Positions 49,948-59,182 of a stretch of 64,000 bases of DNA are shown here, in pieces. The stretch comes from Streptomyces hygroscopicus subsp. hygroscopicus (GTDB taxonomy: Bacteria; Actinomycetota; Actinomycetes; Streptomycetales; Streptomycetaceae), in assembly GCF_030269125.1 (NCBI RefSeq), contig NZ_BSSM01000005.1, positions 429,987 to 493,986 on the forward strand. Reading direction: 5' to 3'. Position 1 is the first letter of the stretch. Each line of letters opens with the position of its first letter. A program made the position numbers and the translations under genes. Below the pieces are notes generated by a model that worked only from the letters and a program-made list of their open reading frames with translations, had not been told where the DNA came from and searched no databases.

Positions 49948-50286
49948 ATGGGCTGGGTAACCGACTGGAGTGCGCAGGCTGCCTGCCGCACTACCGATCC
50001 GGATGAACTGTTCGTTCAAGGAGCAGCGCAGAACAGAGCCAAGGCGGTGTGCACCGGATGCCCGGTACGCACCGAGTGCCTGGCGGACGCGCTGGACAAT
50101 CGCGTCGAGTTCGGCGTGTGGGGAGGCATGACGGAGCGGGAGCGGCGCGCACTGCTGCGCCGGCGGCCCACCGTGACCTCCTGGCGCAGACTGCTGGAGA
50201 CCGCCCGCTCGGAGTACGAGCGCGGCACCGGGTTCGTGCCCCTCGACAGCGACGAGGTGTACGAGAACTACGCGGCCGTGAGCTGA
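49948..50286 (+). CDS. wblA: WhiB-like iron-sulfur regulator WblA
   Basis: 112 aa from ATG at 49948 (GGGAGAGGA upstream), the length of S. coelicolor WblA. The four [4Fe-4S] cysteines are Cys13, Cys35, Cys38, Cys44 (C-x21-C-x2-C-x5-C). The turn VEFGVWGGMTERERR and the basic RRALLRRRP follow. WblA is a pleiotropic regulator that represses antibiotic production and drives sporulation in Streptomyces. The alternative start at 49891 is in frame and cannot be excluded. Confidence 0.95.
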   Translation: MGWVTDWSAQAACRTTDPDELFVQGAAQNRAKAVCTGCPVRTECLADALDNRVEFGVWGGMTERERRALLRRRPTVTSWRRLLETARSEYERGTGFVPLDSDEVYENYAAVS

Positions 50287-50394
50287 CCGGGCGCACCACC
50301 GCTGCGCCTCGGGTTCGGCCGAGAGCCCCGGGCGGCCGCGGTTCCTTCGTTCCACGATGTCCGGGCTCCGGCCGTGGCCATGACGGACCCGCTC

Positions 50395-51801
50395 CTACGA
50401 CGGTTCCGCCGGGCGCTCCGTGGGCGCGCCCGTCGCGAGCCGGTCACCGATGTCGCGCAGGCCCGTGAGGTCGTGCACATCGCCGGGCAGCGCGGGCACG
50501 TCGACCACCGCCACCTCGGGATGACGGGCGGTGAAGCGGTCACGCGTGCGCTGCTCGCGTGCCAGCAGATGCATGCGTTCGGCGTGCAGCCTCAGCAGAC
50601 CCGCGGCGAGCCGGTCGACGGAACGATCCTCGTCGGCGGGGGAGCCTTCGTCGGAAGCGTCGGTACCGGTTGCGGCCTCGGATGCGGGAGGTTGTGAACT
50701 GCCGTACGCGTCGGGAGAGTTACGAAGTCCAGCTTTCCCGTCCGCCTGATCCACAATGCCGGGCTCCGCAAGATTTTCCGCGGCGTCGAGCGCCCGCTCG
50801 GCCGACAGCCGGGCCGCGCCGCTGCCGTGCACCCGGTTGAGCACCAGGCCCACCAACGGCATGTCCTCGGCGGCCAGCCGCTCCACGAAGTACGCGGCCT
50901 CGCGCAGCGCGTCCCGCTCCGGCGCCGCCACCACCAGGAACGCGGTGCCGGGCGCCTGGAGCAGCTTGTACGTGGCGTCCGCGCGGGTGCGGAAGCCGCC
51001 GAAGGTGGTGTCCATCGCGGCCACGAACGTCTGGACGTCCTTGAGGAGCTGGCCCCCGAGGAGCTTGCCCAGGGTGCCGGTCATCATCGACATCCCGACG
51101 TTCAGGAACGCCATGCCCGCGCGGCCGCCCAGCTTGGCGGGGGCGGTGAGCAGACGGATCAGCCGGCCGTCCAGGAAGGAGCCGAGCCGCTTGGGGGCGT
51201 CGAGGAAGTCCAGGGCCGAGCGGGAGGGCGGGGTGTCGACCACGATCAGGTCCCACTCGTCCCGCGCCCGCAGCTGGCCCAGCTTCTCCATGGCCATGTA
51301 CTCCTGCGTGCCCGCGAAGCCCGCCGAGAGCGACTGGTAGAAGGGGTTCGCCAGGATCGCGGCGGCCCGCTCGGGGTCCGCGTGCGCCTCCACGACCTCG
51401 TCGAAGGTGCGCTTCATGTCGAGCATCATGGCGTGCAGTTCGCCTTCGCCCTCGCTGCCCTTCACCCGGCGCGGCACATTGTCGAGGGAGTCGATGCCCA
51501 TCGACTGGGCGAGCCTCCTGGCCGGGTCGATGGTGAGCACGACCACCTTGCGGCCCCGCTCGGCCGCGCGCAGGCCCAGGGCGGCCGCGGTGGTCGTCTT
51601 GCCGACGCCGCCGGAGCCGCAGCACACCACGATGCGCGTCTTCGGGTCGTCCAGCAGCGCGTCCACGTCGAGCACGCGGGAGGAGACCAGCCGCCGGGCC
51701 GCCGTCTCCCATCCCTCGGCCCCGCCAGGGCCGTCGGCCCCGCCACGGCCCCCGGGTGCCGTCCCGCGCCCCTCGGCCTCGCCCTGGTCCTCGGCTGTCA
51801 T
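50395..51801 (-). CDS. ArsA/GET3-type ATPase (second of pair)
   Basis: 468 aa, ATG at 51801, overlapping the first ATPase stop by four bases. A Gly/Glu-rich lead of about 45 residues precedes Walker A in [20 protein letters not shown]. The DxxR and ID-P motifs are in [36 protein letters not shown] is switch II. The tail (about 370-468) is long and charged. In Streptomyces this pair sits next to wblA, but a role in arsenite export is unlikely as no arsB is present; chaperone or targeting ATPase work is more probable. Confidence 0.9.
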   Translation of the reverse strand: MTAEDQGEAEGRGTAPGGRGGADGPGGAEGWETAARRLVSSRVLDVDALLDDPKTRIVVCCGSGGVGKTTTAAALGLRAAERGRKVVVLTIDPARRLAQSMGIDSLDNVPRRVKGSEGEGELHAMMLDMKRTFDEVVEAHADPERAAAILANPFYQSLSAGFAGTQEYMAMEKLGQLRARDEWDLIVVDTPPSRSALDFLDAPKRLGSFLDGRLIRLLTAPAKLGGRAGMAFLNVGMSMMTGTLGKLLGGQLLKDVQTFVAAMDTTFGGFRTRADATYKLLQAPGTAFLVVAAPERDALREAAYFVERLAAEDMPLVGLVLNRVHGSGAARLSAERALDAAENLAEPGIVDQADGKAGLRNSPDAYGSSQPPASEAATGTDASDEGSPADEDRSVDRLAAGLLRLHAERMHLLAREQRTRDRFTARHPEVAVVDVPALPGDVHDLTGLRDIGDRLATGAPTERPAEPS

Positions 51802-52775
51802 GACACCTCCTGCGTGCGCAGCTCGGCGGCGAGTTCGTACAGCCCCGCCAGGTCCATTCCCTCGGCCAGCAGCGGCAGTTCGTGCAGGGGCAGGCCCAGC
51901 TCGCCGAGCTGCGCGCGCTGCTCCTGCTCCAGCGCGTGGCGCTCGGCGTACTCCGCGGCCTGCGCCAGCAGCGGGTCCACCAGCTTCTCCGCGTTGCCGC
52001 CGCGCCGCGCCCCGCCGAGGCCGGCGGCCGACAGGGAGCGGGCGAGGGCGGAACGGTCCACCGCCCGTACGAGTTCCAGGTCGGAGGCGTCCAACACCTC
52101 GGGCCGCACCATGTTCACGATGACCCGGCCCACCGGCAGCCGCGCGGCGCGCAGTTCGGCGATGCCGTCGGCGGTCTCCTGGACGGGCATCTCCTCCAGC
52201 AGCGTCACCAGGTGCACCGCCGTCTCCGGCGACTTGAGGACCCGCATCACGGCCTGTGCCTGATTGTGTATCGGGCCGATCTTCGCCAGGCCCGCCACCT
52301 CGTCGTTCACATTGAGGAAGCGGGTGACGCGGCCGGTCGGGGGCGCGTCCATGACCACGTAGTCGTAGACGAACCGGCCGCCGCGGTCCTTGCGGCGCAC
52401 CGCCTCGCACGCCTTGCCGGTGAGCAGGACGTCCCGGATGCCGGGCGCGATGGTGGTGGCGAAGTCGATGGCGCCGAGCTTCTTGAGGGCTCTGCCCGCG
52501 CCGCCCAGCTTGTAGAACATCTGGAGATAGTCCAGAAGGGCCAGTTCGGGGTCTATGGCCAGTGCGTACACCTCCCCGCCCCCGGGAGCGACCGCGATCT
52601 TCCGCTCCTCGTACGGCAACGCCTCCGTCTCGAAGAGTTGTGCGATGCCCTGCCGGCCCTCGACCTCCACGAGAAGCGTCCGCTTCCCCTCGGTCGCGAG
52701 GGCCAGCGCGAGTGCGGCGGCGACCGTCGTCTTTCCGGTCCCGCCCTTGCCGCTGACGACCTGGAGCCTGCTCAC
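51798..52775 (-). CDS. ArsA/GET3-type ATPase (first of pair)
   Basis: 325 aa, GTG at 52775. Walker A is in [35 protein letters not shown] and [17 protein letters not shown] follow. Compared with its partner it has E-x-E in place of ID-P at the A' motif, so the two probably form a heterodimer with unequal ATP sites. A short Leu-rich C-terminus ([20 protein letters not shown]) ends it. It is divergent from the DUF4177 gene. Confidence 0.9.
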   Translation of the reverse strand: MSRLQVVSGKGGTGKTTVAAALALALATEGKRTLLVEVEGRQGIAQLFETEALPYEERKIAVAPGGGEVYALAIDPELALLDYLQMFYKLGGAGRALKKLGAIDFATTIAPGIRDVLLTGKACEAVRRKDRGGRFVYDYVVMDAPPTGRVTRFLNVNDEVAGLAKIGPIHNQAQAVMRVLKSPETAVHLVTLLEEMPVQETADGIAELRAARLPVGRVIVNMVRPEVLDASDLELVRAVDRSALARSLSAAGLGGARRGGNAEKLVDPLLAQAAEYAERHALEQEQRAQLGELGLPLHELPLLAEGMDLAGLYELAAELRTQEVS

Positions 52776-52875
52776 GTCTTCGAGACTAACCAGTCCGGCC
52801 GACCGTCACGCGGGAGGCTGTGGATAACGGGGAGACGACGAGGGAGTGATCGGTCACAGCGGATACAGTCGGCCC

Positions 52876-53034
52876 ATGACCAAGTGGGAATACTCAACCG
52901 TGCCGCTGCTCGTCCATGCCACGAAGCAGATTCTGGACAACTGGGGCGAGGACGGCTGGGAGCTCGTCCAGGTCGTCCCCGGGCCGAACCCCGAGCAGCT
53001 GGTCGCCTACCTGAAGCGGGAGAAGCAGGCATGA
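52876..53034 (+). CDS. DUF4177 small protein
   Basis: 52 aa, ATG at 52876. KWEYSTVPLLVHATKQILDN and GEDGWELVQVVPGPNPEQLV match DUF4177, small beta-rich proteins of unknown role. Its stop overlaps the RidA ATG (ATGA), so it is co-translated. Confidence 0.88.
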   Translation: MTKWEYSTVPLLVHATKQILDNWGEDGWELVQVVPGPNPEQLVAYLKREKQA

Positions 53035-53495
53035 GCGCGGTCGAGGAGAAGCTGGCCGCACTGGGCCTGAGCCTGCCGGAGGTCGTACCGCCGCTGGCCG
53101 CGTACCAGCCGGCCGTGCGGTCCGGCGTGTACGTCTACACCGCGGGCCAGCTGCCGATGGTCGAGGGCAAGCTGCCCGTCACCGGCAAGGTGGGCGCCGA
53201 GGTCACGGCCGAGGAGGGCAAGGACCTGGCCCGCATCTGCGCGCTCAACGCGCTGGCGGCCGTGAAGTCCGTCGCCGGCGACCTGGACCGGATCGCGCGC
53301 GTGGTCAAGGTCACCGGGTTCGTCGCCTCCGCGGCCGACTTCACCGGGCAGCCCGGTGTGATCAACGGCGCCAGCGAGCTGCTCGCCGAGGTCCTCGGGG
53401 ACAAGGGCGTGCACGCCCGCAGCGCGGTCGGCGTCGCGGTGCTCCCGATGGACGCGCCGGTCGAGGTCGAGGTCCAGGTCGAGCTGGTCCCGTAG
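53031..53495 (+). CDS. RidA family protein
   Basis: 154 aa, ATG at 53031. VEEKLAALGLSLPEVVPPLA, VYVYTAGQLPMVEGKLPV, ARICALNALAAVKSVAGDLD and VARVVKVTGFV-like text show the YjgF/YER057c trimer fold. RidA hydrolyses reactive enamine/imine intermediates. The catalytic Arg of true RidA (near residue 105) is not evident; the C-terminus has VHARSAVGVAVLPMDAPVEV, where Arg may play the part. Confidence 0.92.
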   Translation: MSAVEEKLAALGLSLPEVVPPLAAYQPAVRSGVYVYTAGQLPMVEGKLPVTGKVGAEVTAEEGKDLARICALNALAAVKSVAGDLDRIARVVKVTGFVASAADFTGQPGVINGASELLAEVLGDKGVHARSAVGVAVLPMDAPVEVEVQVELVP

Positions 53496-53563
53496 CCCGC
53501 CCGCACCACCCGGCACCTGCGGTACCTCTCGAACATTCGCCCTACACGGGATAGCCTCCGGCC

Positions 53564-54457
53564 ATGGCGAACGGTCAGTGGTACCCCCCGGAGTGGCCGG
53601 ACCGCATCCGCGCGCTCGCGGACGGCACCCTCACCCCGGTGTTCCCCAAGCGCGCGGCGACGGTGCTCCTGCTGAAGGACACCGGAGCCGGACCGGTCGT
53701 CCACATGCTGCGCAGACGCGCCTCCATGGCCTTCGCCGGAGGCGCGTACGCGTATCCCGGGGGCGGCGTCGACCCGCGCGACGACGACACCCGGATCCGC
53801 TGGGCGGGTCCCTCGCGCGCGTCGTGGGCCGAGCGGCTCGGAGTGGACGAGAGCGGCGCCCAGGCCATCGTCTGCGCGGCGGTCCGGGAGACGTACGAGG
53901 AGGCGGGCGTCCTGCTCGCCGGCCCCGACCCGGACACGGTCGTCGGCGACACCACCGGCGACGACTGGGAGGCGGACCGCGCCGCCCTGGTCGCGCGCGA
54001 GCAGTCCTTCGCCGAGTTCCTGCACCGGCGCGGCCTGGTGCTGCGCTCGGACCTGCTCGGCGCCTGGGCGCGCTGGATCACCCCGGAGTTCGAGTCGCGC
54101 CGCTACGACACGTGGTTCTTCGCGGCCGCCCTCCCGGAGGGGCAGCGCACCCGGAACGCCTCCACGGAGGCCGACCGCACGGTGTGGATCAGCCCGGCCG
54201 AGGCCGCCGCCGGGTACGACCGGGGCGAGCTGCTGATGATGCCGCCCACCATCGCCGCGCTGCGCGAGCTGCTGCCGTACGGCACCGCCGCCGAGGCCCT
54301 CACGGCGGCGGCCGCGCGCGACCTCACGCCGGTACAGGCGACCGCCCGGCTCCAGGGCGGCGAGATCGTGCTGTCCTGGCCGGGGCACGAGGAGTTCACC
54401 AAGCACGTTCCGACGCGGTCCCAGTCCGCCGACGCGACCGGTGGAGGCCGCGCATGA
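53564..54457 (+). CDS. NUDIX hydrolase
   Basis: 297 aa, ATG at 53564. The NUDIX box is split by an insert: GGGVDPRDDD at about 66-75, and AAVRETYEEAGVLLAGPD at about 105-122 (RExxEEAG). The mid-domain has EFESRRYDTWFFAAALPEGQ. Such long NUDIX proteins cleave nucleoside diphosphate derivatives, in this family possibly acyl-CoA-like. Coupled to the downstream metallo-beta-lactamase gene by an ATGA overlap. Confidence 0.9.
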   Translation: MANGQWYPPEWPDRIRALADGTLTPVFPKRAATVLLLKDTGAGPVVHMLRRRASMAFAGGAYAYPGGGVDPRDDDTRIRWAGPSRASWAERLGVDESGAQAIVCAAVRETYEEAGVLLAGPDPDTVVGDTTGDDWEADRAALVAREQSFAEFLHRRGLVLRSDLLGAWARWITPEFESRRYDTWFFAAALPEGQRTRNASTEADRTVWISPAEAAAGYDRGELLMMPPTIAALRELLPYGTAAEALTAAAARDLTPVQATARLQGGEIVLSWPGHEEFTKHVPTRSQSADATGGGRA

Positions 54458-55284
54458 CCGACGCAAGCGCGCTGCCGGGCCAGCCCAGGGGCGCGGCCGG
54501 CTCCGGACCCGCGACCGCGCGGGCCGTCAACGTCCTCGCGCCCAACGCCTCCGCGATGACCCTGGACGGCACCAACACCTGGATCCTCGCCGAGCCGGAC
54601 TCGGACCTCGCCGTGGTGATCGACCCGGGCCCGCTGGACGACGGCCATCTGCGCGCGGTCGTGGACACCGCGGAGAAGGCCGGCAAGCGGATAGCCCTGA
54701 CCCTGCTCACACACGGGCACGAGGACCACGCCGAGGGCGCGGGCCGCTTCGCGGAGCTGACCGGCACCCGGGTGCGCGCCCTGGACCCGGCGCTCCGCCT
54801 CGGCGACGAGGGCCTGGCCGCGGGCGATGTGATCACCGTCGGCGGCCTCGAACTGAGGGTCGTACCGACCCCCGGGCACACCTCGGACTCGCTGTCCTTC
54901 CACCTCCCGGCCGACCGGGCGGTGCTGACCGGCGACACCATCCTCGGGCGCGGCACGACGATGGTGGCGCACCCCGACGGGCGGCTCGGCGACTACCTGG
55001 ACTCCCTGCGCAGGCTGCGCTCCCTCACGGTGGACGACGGCGTGCACACCGTCCTGCCGGGCCACGGTCCGGTCCTGGAGGACGCCCAGGGCGCCGTGGA
55101 GTTCTACCTGGCCCACCGCGCCCACCGGCTCGCCCAGGTGGAGACCGCCGTCGAGAACGGCCACCGCACCGCGGCCCAGGTCGTCGCGCACGTCTACGCC
55201 GACGTCGACCGCTCGCTGTGGCCGGCGGCGGAACTCTCGGTACGGGCGCAGCTGGAGTACCTCGGCGAGCACGGCCTGATCTAG
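54454..55284 (+). CDS. Metallo-beta-lactamase fold hydrolase
   Basis: 276 aa, ATG at 54454. The metal-binding motif is LLTHGHEDHAEGA (HxHxDH), with PTPGHTSDSLSFHL, VLTGDTILGRG and VLPGHGPVLED. The family includes glyoxalase II-like and RNA-processing-like (LACTB2) enzymes. It is the last gene of the DUF4177-RidA-NUDIX-MBL run. Its stop shares CTAG with the convergent nucleotidyltransferase gene. Confidence 0.93.
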   Translation: MTDASALPGQPRGAAGSGPATARAVNVLAPNASAMTLDGTNTWILAEPDSDLAVVIDPGPLDDGHLRAVVDTAEKAGKRIALTLLTHGHEDHAEGAGRFAELTGTRVRALDPALRLGDEGLAAGDVITVGGLELRVVPTPGHTSDSLSFHLPADRAVLTGDTILGRGTTMVAHPDGRLGDYLDSLRRLRSLTVDDGVHTVLPGHGPVLEDAQGAVEFYLAHRAHRLAQVETAVENGHRTAAQVVAHVYADVDRSLWPAAELSVRAQLEYLGEHGLI

Positions 55285-56108
55285 GGGCCGTCCTGGGCTC
55301 GCGGGCCCTTCACGCCGTGCACGCGCGCGTACTCGGCGGCGAGCCAGGGGCCCAGGTCGTCCACATGGGCCCGGAGCACGTGCGGGTCGCCCACGGGCTC
55401 CAGGCCGTACTCCGCCGCCCTGAGCAACTGCGGGGCCCGCCCGGGGTAGTACGCCCCGCAGACCTCGGCCATCTCGCGCAGATCGCTCGTCCAGCCGTTC
55501 CAGCGGGTCATGACGAGCGTGAAGCCCGTACGGACGAGATGCCGGGACGTGAAGCGCACCAGGCGCCGCCGGGCCGCCTCGTCCGTGGCGGCCGCGATCC
55601 GCTCGCGCCAGCGGGGCAGCAGCCGGGCGAGGTCGCCGTTGGTCTCGCGGGCGAGCAGGGAGCCGGGGCGGTAGCGGGGCAGCCGCTCGGCCAGGTCGTC
55701 GCCGAGCAGCGGCGTGCACAGGCAGGCCACGAACCAGCCCATGTCGTACCGCTCCTGCTCGCCGAGCAGCCGCTCCCGGCCGTAGAGCAGTGTCCCGACC
55801 CCGTCGATCTGCGGGAACTCGCGGTCCACGGCCTCGCCGAGGGCGCGGACGACCGCACGGTCGGCGTCGGACGGTTCCGCGCGCAGGACGACGAGCAGGT
55901 CCAGATCGCTGCGGCCCACGCGTGCGGTGCCGCGCGGGACCGACCCGTAGAGGTACGCGCCGTCCAACCGCGCCCCGAAGACGTCCGGCAACCGGTCCCG
56001 TACCGCGGCCACGACCGGCCGGAACGCGCCGGGCACGCGGTCGAGGGAGCCCTCACGGGCGATGAAGCCGTGGGGATCGAGGCCGTGGGGGCGCGGTGGG
56101 GAGGGCAT
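55281..56108 (-). CDS. Nucleotidyltransferase domain protein
   Basis: 275 aa, ATG at 56108. LYGSVPRGTARVGRSDLDLL is the polymerase-beta-type GS-x10-D-x-D core, at about 53-72. The rest is helical, with a C-terminal segment (EVCGAYYPGRAPQLLRAAEY) similar to aminoglycoside adenylyltransferases. Substrate unknown; I do not see evidence for antibiotic resistance here. The last four bases overlap the MBL stop. Confidence 0.85.
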   Translation of the reverse strand: MPSPPRPHGLDPHGFIAREGSLDRVPGAFRPVVAAVRDRLPDVFGARLDGAYLYGSVPRGTARVGRSDLDLLVVLRAEPSDADRAVVRALGEAVDREFPQIDGVGTLLYGRERLLGEQERYDMGWFVACLCTPLLGDDLAERLPRYRPGSLLARETNGDLARLLPRWRERIAAATDEAARRRLVRFTSRHLVRTGFTLVMTRWNGWTSDLREMAEVCGAYYPGRAPQLLRAAEYGLEPVGDPHVLRAHVDDLGPWLAAEYARVHGVKGPRAQDGP

Positions 56109-56229
56109 GGAGCCACTCTGCCGCGCGACCCGGTGGGAAACAGCTGGTTTTCGGCAGCGGGCGCGACGGCCCGCAGGGATTCGGCCCCGGGGCGCGTCCG
56201 AAGAGGTGTGCCCCGGGGCCGTCCCGGTG

Positions 56230-56904
56230 TCAGCGGGAGCGCTTGGCGAGCCGCTCCACGTCCAGCAGGATGACCGCCCGCGCCTCCAGGCGCAGCCAGC
56301 CGCGCTGGGCGAAGTCCGCCAGGGCCTTGTTGACGGTCTCGCGGGAGGCGCCGACCAGCTGGGCCAGCTCCTCCTGGGTGAGGTCGTGGACGACGTGGAT
56401 GCCCTCTTCGGACTGCACGCCGAAGCGGCGGGACAGGTCGAGCAGGGCGCGCGCCACGCGGCCGGGGACGTCGGAGAAGACCAGGTCGGACATGGCGTCG
56501 TTGGTCTTGCGCAGCCGGCGGGCGACGGCGCGCAGCAGGGCGCCGGCCACCTCGGGGCGGGCGTTCAGCCAGGGCTGGAGGTCACCGTGGCCGAGGCCGA
56601 GCAGCTTGACCTCGGTCAGCGCGGTCGCGGTGGCGGTGCGCGGGCCCGGGTCGAACAGCGACAGCTCGCCGATCAGCTCGCCGGGACCGACGACGGCGAG
56701 CATGTTCTCGCGGCCGTCGGGGGAGGTGCGGTGCAGCTTGACCTTGCCCTCGGTGACGACGTACAGGCGGTCGCCCGGGTCGCCCTCGTGGAACAGGGAG
56801 TCGCCGCGAGCGAGGGTGACCTCGCTCATCGAGGCGCGAAGCTCCGCGGCCTGCTCGTCGTCGAGCGCCGCGAAGAGCGGGTTGCGCCGCAGAACGTCGT
56901 CCAC
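56230..56904 (-). CDS. crp: Crp/Fnr-family transcriptional regulator
   Basis: 224 aa from GTG at 56904 with AAGGAGAG upstream, the length of S. coelicolor Crp. The cyclic-nucleotide-binding beta-barrel (about 8-120) contains LYVVTEGKVKLHRTSPDGRE and GELIGELSLFDPGPRTATAT, the cAMP pocket (GE-LS...R-AT). The C-terminal helix-turn-helix is TQEELAQLVGASRETVNKAL. Crp is a global regulator of germination and antibiotic production in Streptomyces. It is divergent from nth. Confidence 0.95.
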   Translation of the reverse strand: MDDVLRRNPLFAALDDEQAAELRASMSEVTLARGDSLFHEGDPGDRLYVVTEGKVKLHRTSPDGRENMLAVVGPGELIGELSLFDPGPRTATATALTEVKLLGLGHGDLQPWLNARPEVAGALLRAVARRLRKTNDAMSDLVFSDVPGRVARALLDLSRRFGVQSEEGIHVVHDLTQEELAQLVGASRETVNKALADFAQRGWLRLEARAVILLDVERLAKRSR

Positions 56905-57154
56905 GAGTTCTCTCCTTGTCGACCTGCTCAGGGGATCTTGTTCCCCCGTGTGCCAGGGGACCGTGTTCTCATTTTGCCGGACGGTCCAAACAGTGTGATC
57001 TGTCACAAGGATGCCGCACCGGTGTGCCCGGGTAAGCGCCAGGGGTCCAATCGGGGGCCGATCCTCGGGGTCCGGGGCGGACGCGGGCGCCGGGCTCTAG
57101 GCTGGCCGGGTGTCCAAATCGCCGGTGAGAGCACAGGCCAAGGGGGCTTAGCGG

Positions 57155-58306
57155 GTGGTTGTACGTCGCGATTCCGCTGTGGGCGAACAGGGCCCCGGAG
57201 GCAGTAGGAAAAGTGGAAAAAAGGCGGAGATGACGGAAGAGACGGATTCCGCAGGGAAGGCGGGATCCGCCGGGAAGGCGGCCTCCGCCGCGAAAGCCCG
57301 TTCCGCGAAGAAGGCACCACCGGCCGGGAAGCCGGTTCCGGCCGCGGAGGCACCACCGGCCGGGAAGCCGGTTTCCGCCGGGAAGGCCACGCGTGCCGGG
57401 AAGGCGACGCGTGCCGGGAAGCCCGTTTCCGCCCGGAAGGTCAGCCCGGCCGAGAAGGTCGTGGCGACCGGCGGATCGGTCTCCGTGAAGAAGGCCGCGC
57501 CCGTGAAGAGGATCGCCGTGAAGCCGCCGGCGAAGGAGTCCAGGACCGCCCTGGTCCGCCGGGCCCGCCGGATCAACCGCGAGCTGGCCGAGGTGTACCC
57601 CTACGCCCACCCGGAACTGGACTTCGAGAACCCCTTCCAGCTGCTCGTCGCCACCGTGCTGTCGGCCCAGACCACCGACCTGCGCGTCAATCAGACGACT
57701 CCCGGTCTCTTCTCCCGCTACCCCACCCCCGAGGACCTGGCCGCCGCCGACCCGGAGCAGGTCGAGGAGATCCTGCGCCCCTGCGGGTTCTTCCGGGCCA
57801 AGACCAGGTCGGTGATAGGGCTGTCCAAGGCGCTGGCCGAGGACTTCGGCGGCGAGGTGCCCGGCAGGCTGGAGGACCTGGTCAAGCTCCCCGGCGTCGG
57901 CCGCAAGACCGCCTTCGTCGTGCTCGGCAACGCCTTCGGGCGGCCCGGGATCACCGTGGACACGCACTTCCAGCGGCTGGTGCGGCGCTGGCGCTGGACC
58001 GAGGAGACCGACCCGGACAAGATCGAGGCCGCGGTCGGCGCGCTCTTCCCCAAGAGCGACTGGACCGACCTGTCCCACCACGTCATCTGGCACGGCCGCC
58101 GCATCTGCCACGCCCGCAGGCCCGCCTGCGGCGCCTGCCCGATCGCCCCGCTCTGCCCGGCCTACGGCGAGGGCGAGACGGACCCGGAGAAGGCGAAGAA
58201 GCTGCTGAAGTACGAGAAGGGCGGCCTGCCGGGGCAGCGGCTCAAGCCGCCGCAGTCCTATCTGGACGCGGGCGGCAAGCCGGCGCCGCCCCTGGGGGCC
58301 GCGTGA
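57155..58306 (+). CDS. nth: Endonuclease III with Lys/Ala-rich N-terminal extension
   Basis: 383 aa from GTG at 57155. The enzyme proper starts near residue 129: [16 protein letters not shown], the helix-hairpin-helix [15 protein letters not shown] with the catalytic Lys, the catalytic Asp in VDTHFQRL, and the [4Fe-4S] ligands in [17 protein letters not shown] (C-x6-C-x2-C-x5-C). It removes oxidised pyrimidines and nicks the DNA. The extension carries repeats of AGK/PAGKP/ATRAGK type, like the DNA-binding tails of HU-like HupS. ATG at 57230 would drop 25 residues but keep the repeats. Confidence 0.94.
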   Translation: MVVRRDSAVGEQGPGGSRKSGKKAEMTEETDSAGKAGSAGKAASAAKARSAKKAPPAGKPVPAAEAPPAGKPVSAGKATRAGKATRAGKPVSARKVSPAEKVVATGGSVSVKKAAPVKRIAVKPPAKESRTALVRRARRINRELAEVYPYAHPELDFENPFQLLVATVLSAQTTDLRVNQTTPGLFSRYPTPEDLAAADPEQVEEILRPCGFFRAKTRSVIGLSKALAEDFGGEVPGRLEDLVKLPGVGRKTAFVVLGNAFGRPGITVDTHFQRLVRRWRWTEETDPDKIEAAVGALFPKSDWTDLSHHVIWHGRRICHARRPACGACPIAPLCPAYGEGETDPEKAKKLLKYEKGGLPGQRLKPPQSYLDAGGKPAPPLGAA

Positions 58307-58364
58307 CGGAACGATCTCGACGGCCTCGGCGTTGGACGAGGCAGAGCGACGGGGGTGGGCGACG

Positions 58365-59060
58365 ATGACGCGGGCCAGTGAGACGGGATACGGCGCGGTG
58401 ACGCTGAGCGGTCAGGGACTGCCGGACTGGCTGGACCCGGTGGTGCGCGCGGCGGAGACCGTCGAGCCGCTCCAGCTCAGCCGCTTCCTGCCGCCGGAGA
58501 ACGGCTCGGGCAGGCAGTCCGCCGTGCTCATCCTGTTCGGCGAGGGCGAGCGCGGCCCCGAGCTGCTGCTCATGGAGCGCGCCGGCTCGCTGCGCTCGCA
58601 CGCGGGCCAGCCGTCCTTCCCGGGCGGTTCCCTCGACCCCGAGGACGGCGATCCGCTCGGCGAGGGCCCGCTGCGGGCCGCCCTGCGGGAGGCCGAGGAG
58701 GAGACCGGGCTCGACCCCTCGGGCGTGCAGCTCTTCGCGGTGCTTCCCCGGCTCTACATCCCGGTGAGCCGCTTCGTCGTCACGCCCGTGCTCGGCTGGT
58801 GGCGCGAGCCCAGCCCGGTCGGGGCGGTGGACCCGAACGAGACGGCGCGGGTGTTCACGGTCCCCGTGGCGGATCTCACGGACCCCGCCAACCGCACCAC
58901 GGTCGTCCACCCCAGCGGTTTCCGCGGCCCGGCATTCCAGGTCGAATCCGCCCTGGTGTGGGGTTTCACGGCCGGGGTCATCGACCGGTTGCTGCACTTC
59001 GCGGGCTGGGAGCGCCCCTGGGACCGGGAAAAGCTGGCCCCGCTCGACTGGAGCTCATGA
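58365..59060 (+). CDS. NUDIX hydrolase, CoA pyrophosphatase type
   Basis: 231 aa, ATG at 58365 with GGGGGTGGG upstream (a TTG at 58332 is less likely). The UPF0035 marker LRSHAGQPSFPGGSLDPEDG is directly followed by LRAALREAEEETGLDPSGV, the NUDIX box. These two together mark CoA-diphosphate hydrolases, which recycle CoA. FVVTPVLGWWREPSP and ALVWGFTAGVIDRLLHFAG complete the domain. Confidence 0.93.
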   Translation: MTRASETGYGAVTLSGQGLPDWLDPVVRAAETVEPLQLSRFLPPENGSGRQSAVLILFGEGERGPELLLMERAGSLRSHAGQPSFPGGSLDPEDGDPLGEGPLRAALREAEEETGLDPSGVQLFAVLPRLYIPVSRFVVTPVLGWWREPSPVGAVDPNETARVFTVPVADLTDPANRTTVVHPSGFRGPAFQVESALVWGFTAGVIDRLLHFAGWERPWDREKLAPLDWSS

Positions 59061-59182
59061 CAGGGTGATCCCCGTGCTGTCTCTTTCCCGGGGACGCTGG
59101 GTCCCTCTGTCCCCGTGGGGGCGGGCCGGACGCCTCGTCCGAGCCGCGGGAAGCGGAATGGAGTAGGCGAGGGCCTGAAGCG

